Positions 33,108-42,654 are shown, counted from the first letter of the stretch. The stretch: 64,000 bases of DNA from Rubrivivax benzoatilyticus JA2 = ATCC BAA-35 (GCF_000190375.1 NZ_AEWG01000076.1:62001-126000); one strand, 5' to 3'. The notes: a model not told the origin generated them from the sequence alone. A program made the numbers and translations.

Positions 33108-33992
33108 ATGGCAAGGCCCGCGTTGTCCGCTGTAGCGGAGTTGCTCAAACCGATCACCTGGTTCCCTCCGATGTGGGCCTTCTCGTGCGGCGTCGTCGCA
33201 TCGGGACAGTCGATCACGGCGAACTGGTTTCTCGTCTTCCTCGGCGTGCTGCTCGCCGGGCCGCTGGTCTGCGCGACCAGCCAGGCCGTCAACGACTGGT
33301 TCGACCGTCACGTCGACGCGATCAACGAACCCAACCGTCCGATCCCCTCGGGCCGCATCCCCGGCCGCTGGGGGTTGTACATCGCGATCGGCTGGACGGC
33401 GCTGTCGCTGCTCGTCGCCACGCAACTCGGGCCCTGGGGCTTCGGTGCCGCGGTGCTGGGGCTGATCCTGGCCTGGGCCTACAGCGCGCCGCCGGTGCGC
33501 CTCAAGCAGAACGGCTGGTGGGGCAACGCCGCCTGCGGCATCTCCTACGAAGGCCTGGCCTGGGTGACGGGCGCGGCGGTGATGGCCGGCGGCGCGATGC
33601 CGGCTTCGCACTCGCTGGCGCTGGCGCTGCTCTACAGCATCGGCGCGCACGGGATCATGACGCTCAACGACTTCAAGGCCATCGAGGGCGACAAGAAGAT
33701 GGGCGTCGGCTCGCTGCCGGTGCGCCTGGGCGTCGACGGCGCGGCGCGCACGGCCTGCATCGTGATGGCGGTGCCGCAGGTCGTCGTCATCGGCATGCTG
33801 GTGCAGTGGGGGGCCGTCTGGCACGCCGCGGCGATCGGCGCGCTGCTGGTCGCGCAGTTCGTGCTGATGGCCTGGTTCCTGAAGGACCCGGTCAAGCGCG
33901 CGCTGTTCTACAGCGGCTTCGGCGTGCCGCTGTTCGTCAGCGGCATGATGGTCAGCGCCTTCGCGCTGCGCGCGACCGGGGGCCTGGTGTGA
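33108..33992 (+). CDS. bchG: Bacteriochlorophyll synthase BchG
   Basis: UbiA-family prenyltransferase that esterifies bacteriochlorophyllide a with geranylgeranyl or phytyl diphosphate. The protein has 294 residues and about nine transmembrane helices. The first aspartate-rich motif is NDWFDRHVDAINEPNRPIPS (near 64) and the second is NDFKAIEGD (near 186). The ATG (MARPALS) lies just past the operators. Its stop overlaps the next start as GTGA. Confidence 0.96.
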   Translation: MARPALSAVAELLKPITWFPPMWAFSCGVVASGQSITANWFLVFLGVLLAGPLVCATSQAVNDWFDRHVDAINEPNRPIPSGRIPGRWGLYIAIGWTALSLLVATQLGPWGFGAAVLGLILAWAYSAPPVRLKQNGWWGNAACGISYEGLAWVTGAAVMAGGAMPASHSLALALLYSIGAHGIMTLNDFKAIEGDKKMGVGSLPVRLGVDGAARTACIVMAVPQVVVIGMLVQWGAVWHAAAIGALLVAQFVLMAWFLKDPVKRALFYSGFGVPLFVSGMMVSAFALRATGGLV

Positions 33993-35305
33993 GCGCCGCG
34001 CACTTCGGCTGGTTCACCGTCTTCCGCCTGGGTCTGGTGCAGGCCTGCATCGGCGCGATGGTGGTGCTGACGACCTCGACGCTGAACCGCATCATGGTCG
34101 TCGAGCTGGCGCTGCCGGCGCTGCTGCCGGGGCTGCTGGTGGCGGTGCACTACATGGTGCAGATGATGCGTCCGCGCATGGGCTTCGGCTCCGACGTCGG
34201 CGGCCGGCGCACGCCGTGGATCGTCGGCGGCCTGGCGGTGCTGGCCGCCGGCGGCATCGGCGCCGCGGCCTCGGTGGCGCTGATCCCGGTGGCGCGCGTG
34301 CCCGGCATCGCTGCGGCCTTCGTGTCCTTCGTCGTCATCGGCCTGGGCGTCGGCGCGGCCGGCACCTCGCTGCTGGTGCTGCTGGCGCAGCGTGTGCCCG
34401 AGCATCGCCGCGCGCCGGCCGCGACCATCGTCTGGATGATGATGATCCTCGGCCTGGCGGTGACCGCCGGCGTGGCCGGCAAGCTGCTCGACCCGTACTC
34501 GCCGGCGCGGCTGATGGTCGTCGTCACCGGGGTGGCCGTCGCCGCGTTCGTCGTCGCCACGCTCGCGCTGTGGCGCGTCGAGGGCGAGGGCCGGCCGGCG
34601 CCGGCCGAGGCCGAGGCCAAGCCCGACTTCCGCCAGGCGCTGGCCGAGGTCTGGGCCGAGACCGATGCCCGCCGCTTCACGATCTTCATCTTCGTGTCGA
34701 TGCTGGCGTTCAGCGCGCAGGACCTGATCCTCGAGCCCTTTGCCGGCACCGTCTTCGGCTTCACGCCGGGCGAGTCGACCTCGCTGTCGGGCATGCAGCA
34801 CGGCGGCGTGCTCGCCGGGATGATCCTGGTGGCGCTGGCCGGCCAGCGCCTGGGCACGCTGCGCACCTGGTCGATCGGCGGCTGCCTCGCCTCGGCGCTG
34901 TGCCTGCTGTCGCTGGCCGGTGCCGGCATCGTCGGCCCGGGCTGGCCGTTCAAGGCCACGGTGTTCCTGCTCGGCGTGGCCAACGGCGCGTTCTCGATCG
35001 CCGCGGTCGGCTCGATGATGCGCCTGGCCGGCGAGGGCAAGGAACGCCGCGAGGGCGTGCGCATGGGGCTGTGGGGTGCGGCGCAGGCCGTCGCCTTCGG
35101 CCTGGGCGGCGTGATCGGCACCGGCGCGAGCGACCTCGCGCACTGGCTGCTGGGCGAGCCCTCGGTCGCCTATTCCAGCGTCTTCGCTGCCGAAGCGCTG
35201 CTGTTTGTCGTGTCCGCCTTCCTGGCGGCCAAGATCGATGCCCGGCCTCGCGCCACCGCGACGCCGCGCCTTTATGCTGAACCCGCGGTGGCAAAGGTGG
35301 AGTGA
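33989..35305 (+). CDS. PucC/LhaA-family membrane protein between bchG and bchP
   Basis: Twelve-helix protein of the same family as LhaA (BCD transporter family), known from R. capsulatus as the ORF428-type gene of the bchG-bchP cassette. The protein has 438 residues. The family N-terminal signature TSTLNRIMVVELALPALLPG is clear, as is GSDVGGRRTPWI. I chose the GTG overlapping the bchG stop. Proposed roles include bacteriochlorophyll delivery or antenna assembly; the sequence alone does not tell which. Confidence 0.85.
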   Translation: MSAAHFGWFTVFRLGLVQACIGAMVVLTTSTLNRIMVVELALPALLPGLLVAVHYMVQMMRPRMGFGSDVGGRRTPWIVGGLAVLAAGGIGAAASVALIPVARVPGIAAAFVSFVVIGLGVGAAGTSLLVLLAQRVPEHRRAPAATIVWMMMILGLAVTAGVAGKLLDPYSPARLMVVVTGVAVAAFVVATLALWRVEGEGRPAPAEAEAKPDFRQALAEVWAETDARRFTIFIFVSMLAFSAQDLILEPFAGTVFGFTPGESTSLSGMQHGGVLAGMILVALAGQRLGTLRTWSIGGCLASALCLLSLAGAGIVGPGWPFKATVFLLGVANGAFSIAAVGSMMRLAGEGKERREGVRMGLWGAAQAVAFGLGGVIGTGASDLAHWLLGEPSVAYSSVFAAEALLFVVSAFLAAKIDARPRATATPRLYAEPAVAKVE

Positions 35306-35306
35306 G

Positions 35307-36509
35307 ATGCAACTGGAGACCTTCGATGTCGTCGTCGTCGGCGGCGGTCCGGCTGGCGCCACGGCGGCCACGGAGATCGCGCGGCAGGGCCGCAGCGTGC
35401 TGCTGCTGGACCGTGCCGGCCGCATCAAGCCCTGCGGCGGGGCGATTCCGCCGCGCGCGATCCGCGACTTCGGCATTCCCGACGAGCTGATCGTCGCCAA
35501 GGCCTTGTGCGCCCGGATGATCTCGCCGAGCGACGTCAAGGTGGACATCCACATCGAGAACGGCTACGTCGGCCTCGTCGACCGCGAGCACTTCGACGAG
35601 TGGCTGCGCGAGCGTGCGCGCCAGTGCGGCGCCGAGCGCCGCACCGGCACCTTCGAGCGCATCGACCGCGACACCGACGGCTGCGCCATCGTGCGCTACC
35701 GCCCGCACGACAAGGGCGAGCGCGGCGAAGGCCAGGAGGCCGCGGTGCGCGCCCGCGCGATCATCGGTGCCGACGGCGCCCGCTCGGAGGTCGCGCGCCA
35801 GCAGATCGCCTGCGCCAACGAGATCGAGTACGTCTTCGCCTACCACGAGATCATCGAGGCGCCCGAGCCCGGCCACCCCGACTACGACCCCAACCGCTGC
35901 GACGTCTACTACCGCGGCACGATCTCGCCGGACTTCTACGGCTGGGTGTTCCCGCACGGCAAGACGATGAGCGTGGGCACCGGCAGCGCCGACAAGGGCT
36001 TCTCGCTGCGCAACGCGACCGCCAAGCTGCGCGAGGACGCCGGCCTGGCCAACTGCAGGACGATCCGCCGCGAAGGCGCGCCGATCCCGCTGAAGCCGCT
36101 GCGCTGCTGGGACAACGGCCGCGACGTCGTGCTCGCCGGCGACGCCTCGGGCGTCGTCGCGCCGGCCTCGGGCGAGGGCATCTACTACGCGCTGGCCGGC
36201 GGCCGCTTCGCCGCCGAGGCGGTGCTGGAGATGCTGCGCACCGGCGACGCCAAGGCGCTGGCCGGCGCGCGCCGCAACTTCATGCGCGAGCACGGCCGCG
36301 TGTTCTGGATCCTCGGCGTCATGCAGCGCTTCTGGTACTCCAGCGACAAGCGCCGCGAGCGTTTCGTCAGCATCTGCAAGGACAAGGACGTGCAGCAGCT
36401 GACCTTCGACTCGTACATGAACAAGCGGCTGACGCGGCGCAAGCCGATGGCCCACGTGCGCATCTTCTTCAAGGACATCGCGCACCTGCTGGGCCTGGCC
36501 CGGGTCTGA
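35307..36509 (+). CDS. bchP: Geranylgeranyl reductase BchP
   Basis: Flavoprotein that reduces the geranylgeranyl tail of bacteriochlorophyll to phytyl. The protein has 400 residues. The FAD-binding motif VVVVGGGPAGATAAT is near 8-22, and GDASGVVAPASGEGIYYAL near 280 is the second FAD segment of the geranylgeranyl reductase family. GGAG lies 4 bp before the ATG. It is the third gene of the bchG cassette. Confidence 0.95.
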   Translation: MQLETFDVVVVGGGPAGATAATEIARQGRSVLLLDRAGRIKPCGGAIPPRAIRDFGIPDELIVAKALCARMISPSDVKVDIHIENGYVGLVDREHFDEWLRERARQCGAERRTGTFERIDRDTDGCAIVRYRPHDKGERGEGQEAAVRARAIIGADGARSEVARQQIACANEIEYVFAYHEIIEAPEPGHPDYDPNRCDVYYRGTISPDFYGWVFPHGKTMSVGTGSADKGFSLRNATAKLREDAGLANCRTIRREGAPIPLKPLRCWDNGRDVVLAGDASGVVAPASGEGIYYALAGGRFAAEAVLEMLRTGDAKALAGARRNFMREHGRVFWILGVMQRFWYSSDKRRERFVSICKDKDVQQLTFDSYMNKRLTRRKPMAHVRIFFKDIAHLLGLARV

Positions 36510-36519
36510 CGACGGCGGC

Positions 36520-36765
36520 GTGGCGCTCGTCGACATCGTCATCGCCGTCACGCTGCTCGAGGGCCTGGCGCTCTGGGTCTGGCACGCGCGCACTGGGCGC
36601 GGCCTGGCGCCGCGCGAGTTCGTCGCCAACCTCTGCGCCGGCCTGGCGCTGATGCTGGCGGTCAGGGCGGCCCTGTCAGGTGCCTCCTGGACCTGGGTGG
36701 CCACCGGCCTGGCCGCCGCCGGCGTCGCGCACCTGCTGGACCTGCGCCGGCGCTGGCGCCGCTGA
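36520..36765 (+). CDS. Small membrane protein of unknown function downstream of bchP
   Basis: An 81-residue protein with a GTG start 10 bp after bchP and two or three hydrophobic segments (about 4-20, 34-53 and 56-71), ending in the basic LDLRRRWRR. The spacing suggests co-transcription with bchGP. I do not recognise a family. It ends 3 bp before the convergent histidine kinase gene. Confidence 0.6.
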   Translation: MALVDIVIAVTLLEGLALWVWHARTGRGLAPREFVANLCAGLALMLAVRAALSGASWTWVATGLAAAGVAHLLDLRRRWRR

Positions 36766-36768
36766 GGC

Positions 36769-39006
36769 TCAGGCGTCTTCCTCGGGCGCCTGGAAGTCGG
36801 GCACGAGGACCTCGCAGACGATGCCGCGCGGCGTGTTCTCGCGCCAGCGCACCTCGCCGGCCAGCAGCTTCACGCGCTTGCGCACGCCGCCCATGCCCAG
36901 GCCGTGGGCCCAGGACTGCGGGTCGCGGCCGTCGCCGTCGTCGCTGACGGCCAGCGTCAGCCGCGCGCCGGCAAGCATCACCTGGACGTCCACGCGCGTG
37001 GCGTGGCCGTGGTACAGCGCGTTCGTCACCAGCTCGCGGATCACGCGCGTGATCGCCGACCACTGCACGACGGTCAGGCGGACGTCGCGGTCGTACTCCA
37101 CCGACCAGCCGAGCTGCACCTGGGCTGCCGTCAGGCGCTGGGTCAGGTCGGCCTTCCACTCGGCCGCGGCGTGCGACAGCCGGTGCTCGGCTGCGGCCAG
37201 GCCGCGCGTCAGGGTCTTCAGGTCCAGCAGCGTGTGGCGGATGTAGTCCTCCATCTCCGGTGTCGGCGACTGGTACATCAGCGTCAGCAGGCGGGCCCCG
37301 ATGTCGTCGTGCAGGTCCTGGGCGATGCGCAGCCGTTCCTCGTTGCGTCCGCGTTCGACGGCCTGGTCATAGGCCACCGCACGGCGCAGCTGTTCGACGA
37401 CACGCTCGGCCAGTCGCGCGTCGTCGCGCGAGAACAGGCGCTGGCCGCGGCGCGCGAAACGCAGCACCAGCGACAGCGGCCGGCTGCCGCCGCGGGCGCC
37501 GCGCACCGGCACGATCAGCGCGGCGCCGCCGCCGACGACCGAGGCACGCGGCGAGTCGCGTTCCAGGCGCAGCACCTCCAGCGGCTCGAACAGGTCGCGC
37601 AGCAGCTCGGCGACCAGCGTCGAGTAGCGTGCCGGCTGCTTCTGCAGCTCGCGTGCGACGCGGTAGAGCTGCTCGAAGCTGCGTTCGGTGGTCAGCACCT
37701 CGGCGCCGATCGTCTGGTTCAGGATCCATTGGCGCGAGACGGTGTAGGCCCCCAGCGCCAGCAGAACCGCCAGCGTCAGCGACGTCAGCTGGCCGAGCGA
37801 GAAGATGGCGACGAACAGCAGGTCCAGCGAGATCGCGATCGTGCCGATGCCCGCCAGCATCGCGAGCTCGCGCAGCGCCAGCCGCGAGCGCGACAGAAAG
37901 GGCACCAGCAGCAGCAGCGAGCTCAGGAACAGCGTCCAGATCAGCGAGCCGGCCGCGGCGATCGTGCCGGGCGGCCCCGGCGTGCCGGCGGCAGCGGCCA
38001 TGCCCAGCGTCACGAGGGCGAAGGCGCCGACGGCGATGAAGCCCAGCCGCCGCAGCACCGCCGAGAACGGATTGGGCTCCAGGCGGTACGACCAGCTGAT
38101 CGTCGCCAATGCCGCCGCGCCTTGCGCCAGCATCGTGCCCTGGGTCCACCACCAGACCTGCTGCAGCCCGCCCGCGTGCGCCAGCGCCGGCAGCAGCAGC
38201 ACCGGCAGCCAGCCGGCCGCCGCGATGACCAGCCGGTGCGGCAGCGGGCGCGGGTGCAGCGTGAAGGCGTGCAGCACCGCGGCGCCGGTCGCCAGGTCCA
38301 GCGCCATGCGCGCGATGGGCTCCAGGGTGGCGAATCCGGCCGGCAGTCCCAGCCCCCGCATCGAGCCGACGGCGATGATCAGCAGCGTCGCTGCCTGGCA
38401 CAGCACGACCGTCAGGTACAGCAGGTTGCGCCCCTGGGGCCGGGCGAGCACGACGAAGGCGCCGACCAGCGCGACGGCCAGCGCCAGCCCGGCGAGCGGC
38501 CAGAACAGCAGCCCGAGGCCGCCGTAGCCGCGCGGCCGCGCGGGCACCGGCACCTCGATGCCGTTGCGGAACTCGACGAAGACCTCGCGGCCCTCGAGCA
38601 CCGCGGCCAGCGCCTCCTGCCGGGCGATCAGCTGGGCGCGCATGGTGTCGTCGACCTGCCAGCGCGGCGAGCGCTCGGTCAGCATCTCGTCGACCTGCAG
38701 TTCCCGGCCGTCGGCGTTGCGCAGCACGATCGGTGCGCGTCCGACCATCGGCTCGAGCGCCGGGATCGAGGTCGACAGCACCGTCGGCGGGCCGCTGACG
38801 GTGGGCAGCAGCACGATGTCCAGCGACGGGATCGCCGCCAGCCAGCGCGCCAGCGCGAGGATGCCCAGGACGCCCGCCACGGCCAGCAGCACCAGCAGCT
38901 GGCGCCGCCAGCCCGGGCGCTGGACGGGCAGCTCGCCGCCGAGCGCCGGCTCCAGCGGGGTGTTGTCGAAACTCGAATCGCCGGGGACGGCGGGACGTTC
39001 CGTCAT
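36769..39006 (-). CDS. Membrane sensor histidine kinase (NarX/LiaS-type, HisKA_3)
   Basis: Sensor partner of the LuxR-type regulator encoded just upstream. The protein has 745 residues. An N-terminal transmembrane helix lies at about 34-56, then a periplasmic region of about 110 residues, then roughly seven further helices (about 165-420), a GAF-like cytoplasmic region (about 440-545), the dimerisation/phospho-acceptor box with His566 in QDLHDDIG, and a C-terminal ATPase domain with VTNALYHGHA (N box) and DGDGRDP / GLGMGGVRKR. The architecture resembles 7TM sensor kinases. The signal is unknown. Confidence 0.85.
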   Translation of the reverse strand: MTERPAVPGDSSFDNTPLEPALGGELPVQRPGWRRQLLVLLAVAGVLGILALARWLAAIPSLDIVLLPTVSGPPTVLSTSIPALEPMVGRAPIVLRNADGRELQVDEMLTERSPRWQVDDTMRAQLIARQEALAAVLEGREVFVEFRNGIEVPVPARPRGYGGLGLLFWPLAGLALAVALVGAFVVLARPQGRNLLYLTVVLCQAATLLIIAVGSMRGLGLPAGFATLEPIARMALDLATGAAVLHAFTLHPRPLPHRLVIAAAGWLPVLLLPALAHAGGLQQVWWWTQGTMLAQGAAALATISWSYRLEPNPFSAVLRRLGFIAVGAFALVTLGMAAAAGTPGPPGTIAAAGSLIWTLFLSSLLLLVPFLSRSRLALRELAMLAGIGTIAISLDLLFVAIFSLGQLTSLTLAVLLALGAYTVSRQWILNQTIGAEVLTTERSFEQLYRVARELQKQPARYSTLVAELLRDLFEPLEVLRLERDSPRASVVGGGAALIVPVRGARGGSRPLSLVLRFARRGQRLFSRDDARLAERVVEQLRRAVAYDQAVERGRNEERLRIAQDLHDDIGARLLTLMYQSPTPEMEDYIRHTLLDLKTLTRGLAAAEHRLSHAAAEWKADLTQRLTAAQVQLGWSVEYDRDVRLTVVQWSAITRVIRELVTNALYHGHATRVDVQVMLAGARLTLAVSDDGDGRDPQSWAHGLGMGGVRKRVKLLAGEVRWRENTPRGIVCEVLVPDFQAPEEDA

Positions 39007-39043
39007 GGCGATGGGGCAGCGGCGGTGCGGCGCCGCCGCGGGC

Positions 39044-39781
39044 TCAGACCAGGCCCTGCTTGCTCGCCAGCACCGCGGCCTCGGCGCGGCTGGAGACGTT
39101 CAGCTTCTTGTAGATGGACTTGATGTGGTCGTTGACGGTGAACCACTTGATGCCCATCAGGCTGGCGATCTCCTTGATCGTGAAGCCCTTGCTGAGGTAG
39201 GTGAGCACTTCGCTCTCGCGCGGCGTCAGGCGCTCGTGCTCGGGCAGCGCCTTCTCCATCGGCACCGGCCGGCTGGTCGTGAAGCCGGTCGTGCTGACGA
39301 AGCCGCTGTCCGGCGGCAGGTCGGGGCCGGCGCCCTGGCGGAAGTGGGTCAGCAGGCGGCGTGCGATCGCCGGCGACAGCGGCGGCTGGCCACGCACGAT
39401 CTTCTGCAGCTCCTCGACCAGGACCTCGAAGCGGTCCACCTTCAGCAGGTAGCCGTCGGCGCCGTGCTGCAAGGCGGGGAAGAGATGCTCGTCGTCGGAG
39501 TACAGCGTCGTGACGATCTTCGTCGCCGGGTAGTGCGCCAGCTCGGCCAGCAGCTCCATGCCGTTGCCGTCGGGCAGTTCCAGGTCGATCAGGATGAGCT
39601 TGAACGGATCGACGCCGTGCAGCCCGGTGGCGCCGCCGGCCAGCGTGATCTGGCGGCGCGCCGACTCGAGATCGCCGGCCTCGGTGATGTGGTTCGCATC
39701 GCTGAAGCTCTCGCGAACGACCCGGCAAAGGAAGCTGCGCGCCACCGGGTTGTCTTCCAGGATCAGCACCTTGACGGCCAT
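39044..39781 (-). CDS. LuxR/NarL-family response regulator
   Basis: Two-component response regulator paired with the histidine kinase that follows it after 37 bp. The protein has 245 residues. The receiver domain has Asp66 in LILIDLELPDG as the phosphorylation site and acidic EDN at 9-11. The LuxR helix-turn-helix is at about 185-245 (LTPRESEVLTYLSKG, then TVNDHIKSIYKKL). I chose ATG 39781, which has GGGAGG 8-13 bp upstream. Confidence 0.88.
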   Translation of the reverse strand: MAVKVLILEDNPVARSFLCRVVRESFSDANHITEAGDLESARRQITLAGGATGLHGVDPFKLILIDLELPDGNGMELLAELAHYPATKIVTTLYSDDEHLFPALQHGADGYLLKVDRFEVLVEELQKIVRGQPPLSPAIARRLLTHFRQGAGPDLPPDSGFVSTTGFTTSRPVPMEKALPEHERLTPRESEVLTYLSKGFTIKEIASLMGIKWFTVNDHIKSIYKKLNVSSRAEAAVLASKQGLV

Positions 39782-39857
39782 AGCCGACCTCCCCCTTATT
39801 CGCTCGGCCGTCATCCTAGCGCGTTCGCTTCGCGCCCGGACAGGTGCACCCCCTGCC

Positions 39858-40838
39858 TCAGTTGCCGCAGTCGACCAGCAGCTTGCCCAGGGCGCGCCGT
39901 GAGGCCATGCGTTCGTAAGCCTGGGGCAAGTCTTCGAGGGCGAAGCGGGCGCCGACGACTGGCTTGACGCGGCCCTCGGCGTACCAGCGCGCGAGCTGGC
40001 CGATCGCCGCGGCGCTGGCCTGCGGTTCGCGGCGCACGAACTCGCCCCAGAAGACGCCGACGATGGACGCGCCCTTGAGCAGCGCGAGGTTCCACGGCAG
40101 CGCCGGGATCGTGCCGGCGGCGAAGCCGACGACGAGGTAGCGCCCGCGCCAGGCGATCGAACGCAGCGCCGGCTCGGCCAGGTCGCCGCCGACCGGGTCG
40201 TAGACGAGGTCCGGCCCGCGGCCGCCGGTCAGCGCCTTCAGCGCGTCGCGCAGCTTGTCCACCGAGTAGTCGATGGTCGCGTCGGCGCCCAGCTCGCGGC
40301 ACAGCGCGCATTTCTCGGCGCTGGACGCGGCGGCGATGACCCGCGCCCCGGCCGCCTTGGCGATCTGCAGCGCCGCGCTGCCGACGCCCCCGGCGGCCCC
40401 CAGCACCAGCACCGTCTCGCCGGCGACGAGGCCGCCGCGGTCGATCAGCGCGTGGTGCGAGGTCCCGTAGGTGAAGGCGAAGGCCGCCGCGTCCTCCAGC
40501 ACGAAGCCCGGCGGCAGCGCGATCGCCCGGCCGGCGTCGACGCAGGCGTGGGTGGCGAAGCCGCCATGCGTGCCGATCACGGCCACCGGCTGGCCGACGG
40601 CCAGCGTCGTCACGCCCTCGCCGAGCGCCTCGACGACGCCGGCGAACTCGGCGCCGGGCACGAAGGGCAGGGCAGGCCGCGCCTGGTACTTGCCCTCGAC
40701 GATCAGCAGGTCGGGGAAGTTCAGGCTCGCGGCGCGGATCGCCACGCGCACCTCGCCGGGTGCCGGCTCGGGTGTCGGCAGTTCGCGCCATTGCAGGCCG
40801 GCCACGCCGTCCAGCGATTCACAGAGCCAGGCCTTCAT
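39858..40838 (-). CDS. NADPH:quinone oxidoreductase family protein (zinc-free MDR)
   Basis: Medium-chain dehydrogenase/reductase of the quinone oxidoreductase branch. The protein has 326 residues: a GroES-like N-terminal half ([29 protein letters not shown]) and a Rossmann half with the NADPH loop [17 protein letters not shown] near 144. Catalytic-zinc cysteines are absent, as expected for this branch. The substrate is not evident. It is a single gene, divergent from surE, with 96 bp between the start codons. Confidence 0.85.
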   Translation of the reverse strand: MKAWLCESLDGVAGLQWRELPTPEPAPGEVRVAIRAASLNFPDLLIVEGKYQARPALPFVPGAEFAGVVEALGEGVTTLAVGQPVAVIGTHGGFATHACVDAGRAIALPPGFVLEDAAAFAFTYGTSHHALIDRGGLVAGETVLVLGAAGGVGSAALQIAKAAGARVIAAASSAEKCALCRELGADATIDYSVDKLRDALKALTGGRGPDLVYDPVGGDLAEPALRSIAWRGRYLVVGFAAGTIPALPWNLALLKGASIVGVFWGEFVRREPQASAAAIGQLARWYAEGRVKPVVGARFALEDLPQAYERMASRRALGKLLVDCGN

Positions 40839-40934
40839 CGTCGTCTCCTGTCGAGTGCCGCGGGCATCTTAGGCAGCGCGGCACCGGCAGGCCGTCGCGA
40901 AGGCGACGTCCGGGCGACTCCCTACAATGCTCCG

Positions 40935-41702
40935 ATGCGCATCCTGATCGCCAACGACGACGGTTATCTGGCCCCCGGCATCGCCGCGCTGGTCAAGGCC
41001 TGCGAGGGCCTGGGCACGATCGACGTCATCGCCCCGGAGCAGAACGCCAGCGGCACCTCCAACGCGCTGACGCTGAACCGGCCGCTGTCGGTGTTCGAGG
41101 CGCGAGGCGAGCCGGTGCAGGGCTTTCGCGTCGTCAACGGCACGCCGTCGGACTCGGTGCACGTCGCGCTGACCGGGCTGCTGCCGCACAAGCCCGACCT
41201 GGTGCTCTCGGGCATCAACCAGGGTGCCAACATGGGCGACGACACGCTGTACTCGGGCACCGTCGCTGCGGCGATGGAAGGCTACCTGTTCGGCATCCCG
41301 GCGATCGCCTTCTCGCAGGTGGAGAAGGGCTGGACCCACCTCGACGCCGCCGCCGCGACGGCACGGGCCATCGTCGAGCAGGTGCTCGCCGGCGGCCCGC
41401 CCAGCGGGCCCTGGCTGCTGAACGTCAACATCCCCAACCGCGCCGACGCGGCGTCGCTGCCGCGCCTGGTCACGCGGCTGGGCCGCCGCCACGCCAGCGA
41501 GCCGGTGATCCACCAGACCAACCCGCGTGGCGAGCCGATCTACTGGATCGGCCCGGCCGGCGACGCGCGCGACGCCGGCGAAGGCACCGATTTCCACGCC
41601 GTCGCCCACGGCGCGGTGTCGATCACGCCGCTGCAGGTCGACCTCACCGACCACGCGATGCGTGGCGCCTGGGCGTCCCGGCTGGGTGTGCCGCTGGCAT
41701 GA
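40935..41702 (+). CDS. surE: 5'/3'-nucleotidase SurE
   Basis: Metal-dependent survival-protein phosphatase acting on nucleoside monophosphates. The protein has 255 residues. The N-terminal IANDDG holds the two metal-binding aspartates, SGT..N (near 40) is the third ligand region and [12 protein letters not shown] is near 95. TACAAT at 40923-40928 is a good -10 only 6 bp before the ATG, so the mRNA may start at or very near the start codon. It is first in the surE-pcm-nlpD-rpoS cluster. Confidence 0.95.
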   Translation: MRILIANDDGYLAPGIAALVKACEGLGTIDVIAPEQNASGTSNALTLNRPLSVFEARGEPVQGFRVVNGTPSDSVHVALTGLLPHKPDLVLSGINQGANMGDDTLYSGTVAAAMEGYLFGIPAIAFSQVEKGWTHLDAAAATARAIVEQVLAGGPPSGPWLLNVNIPNRADAASLPRLVTRLGRRHASEPVIHQTNPRGEPIYWIGPAGDARDAGEGTDFHAVAHGAVSITPLQVDLTDHAMRGAWASRLGVPLA

Positions 41703-41841
41703 GCCCGCAGGACATGTCCGGGGCTCATTCCCGCTCGGCGGGACCGGCCGCCAGGCCGAAGGGTGCCCCAGCGAGCCCGCAGGACTTGTCCGGGGCTCGT
41801 TCCCGCCTGGCGGGACCGGCCGAAGGCCGAGGGGTGCCCCG
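41701..41841. repeat. Two tandem palindromic repeats between surE and pcm
   Basis: Two near-identical copies, 41701-41772 and 41773-41841, fill the whole gap from the surE stop to the pcm start. Each holds an imperfect GAGCCC...GGGGCTC hairpin, a TCCCGC...GCGGGA hairpin and ends in GGTGCCCC. The second copy has small changes and deletions. This looks like an extragenic palindromic (REP-like) element. Confidence 0.75.
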
Positions 41842-42654
41842 GTGACCACCAAGCCGCCGCGCTTTCCGCTCGGGCTGCACCACGTGCAGCCGCGTTCACC
41901 GGCGCGGCCGGCCACCGACGTGCTGCGCCCGCAGCGCCTGCTGCACGACGCGGCGCGCGACGCCGCACGCCGCGTCGCACCCAGCGGGCTGGGGCTGGAC
42001 TCGCCCGCGGTGCGCGAGCGCATGGTGGCCCGCCTGCACGCCGACGGCCTGCGCTGCGAGCCGGTGCTGCGCGCCTTTGCCGCGGTGCCGCGCCACCACT
42101 TCGTCGACAGCGCGCTGGCGATCCAGGCCTACGAGGACACCAGCCTGCCGATCGGCCTCGGCCAGACGATCTCCAAGCCTTCGGTGGTCGGCCGCATGCT
42201 CGCGCTGCTGTTCGGCGGCGAACGTGCCGCGGCCGCCGGCCAGCTCGGCCGCGTGCTGGAGATCGGCACCGGCTGCGGCTACCAGACGGCGCTGCTGGCG
42301 CATCTGTCGCGCCGCGTCGTCTCGATGGAGCGTCTGAAGCCGCTGCACGACAAGGCCCGCGAGAACCTGGCCGCACTGCGCCTGCCCGGCGACCTGCGCC
42401 TGCTCTACGGCGACGGCCGCCTCGGGCATGCGCCGCTGGCCCCTTACGACAGCATCGTGGCCGCCGCCGGCGGCGAGGACATCCCGGCCGCCTGGCTCGA
42501 CCAGCTGGCCGAAGGCGGGCGCCTCGTCGCCCCGATGCACGATCCGGCCCTGGGCGGACAGGTGCTCGTCGTCGTCGACCGCCGCCCCGAAGGGCTGAGG
42601 CGCCAGATTCACGATGCCGTCCATTTCGTCCCTCTAAAATCCGGCACGGCATGA
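41842..42654 (+). CDS. pcm: Protein-L-isoaspartate O-methyltransferase
   Basis: SAM-dependent repair enzyme for isoaspartyl residues. The protein has 270 residues. The family region ...QAYEDTSLPIGLGQTIS is near 100, and the SAM loop VLEIGTGCGYQTALLA near 140. I chose GTG 41842; the frame is open upstream into the repeat and surE, so the true start is uncertain, and the first 45 residues are Arg/Pro-rich. Its stop overlaps the nlpD start. Confidence 0.88.
   Translation: MTTKPPRFPLGLHHVQPRSPARPATDVLRPQRLLHDAARDAARRVAPSGLGLDSPAVRERMVARLHADGLRCEPVLRAFAAVPRHHFVDSALAIQAYEDTSLPIGLGQTISKPSVVGRMLALLFGGERAAAAGQLGRVLEIGTGCGYQTALLAHLSRRVVSMERLKPLHDKARENLAALRLPGDLRLLYGDGRLGHAPLAPYDSIVAAAGGEDIPAAWLDQLAEGGRLVAPMHDPALGGQVLVVVDRRPEGLRRQIHDAVHFVPLKSGTA

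Noticed and set aside
34150-35121. Minus-strand frame opposite the PucC-family gene
   Set aside because: Shadow of a twelve-helix protein; Pro/Ser/Arg-rich with no motif.
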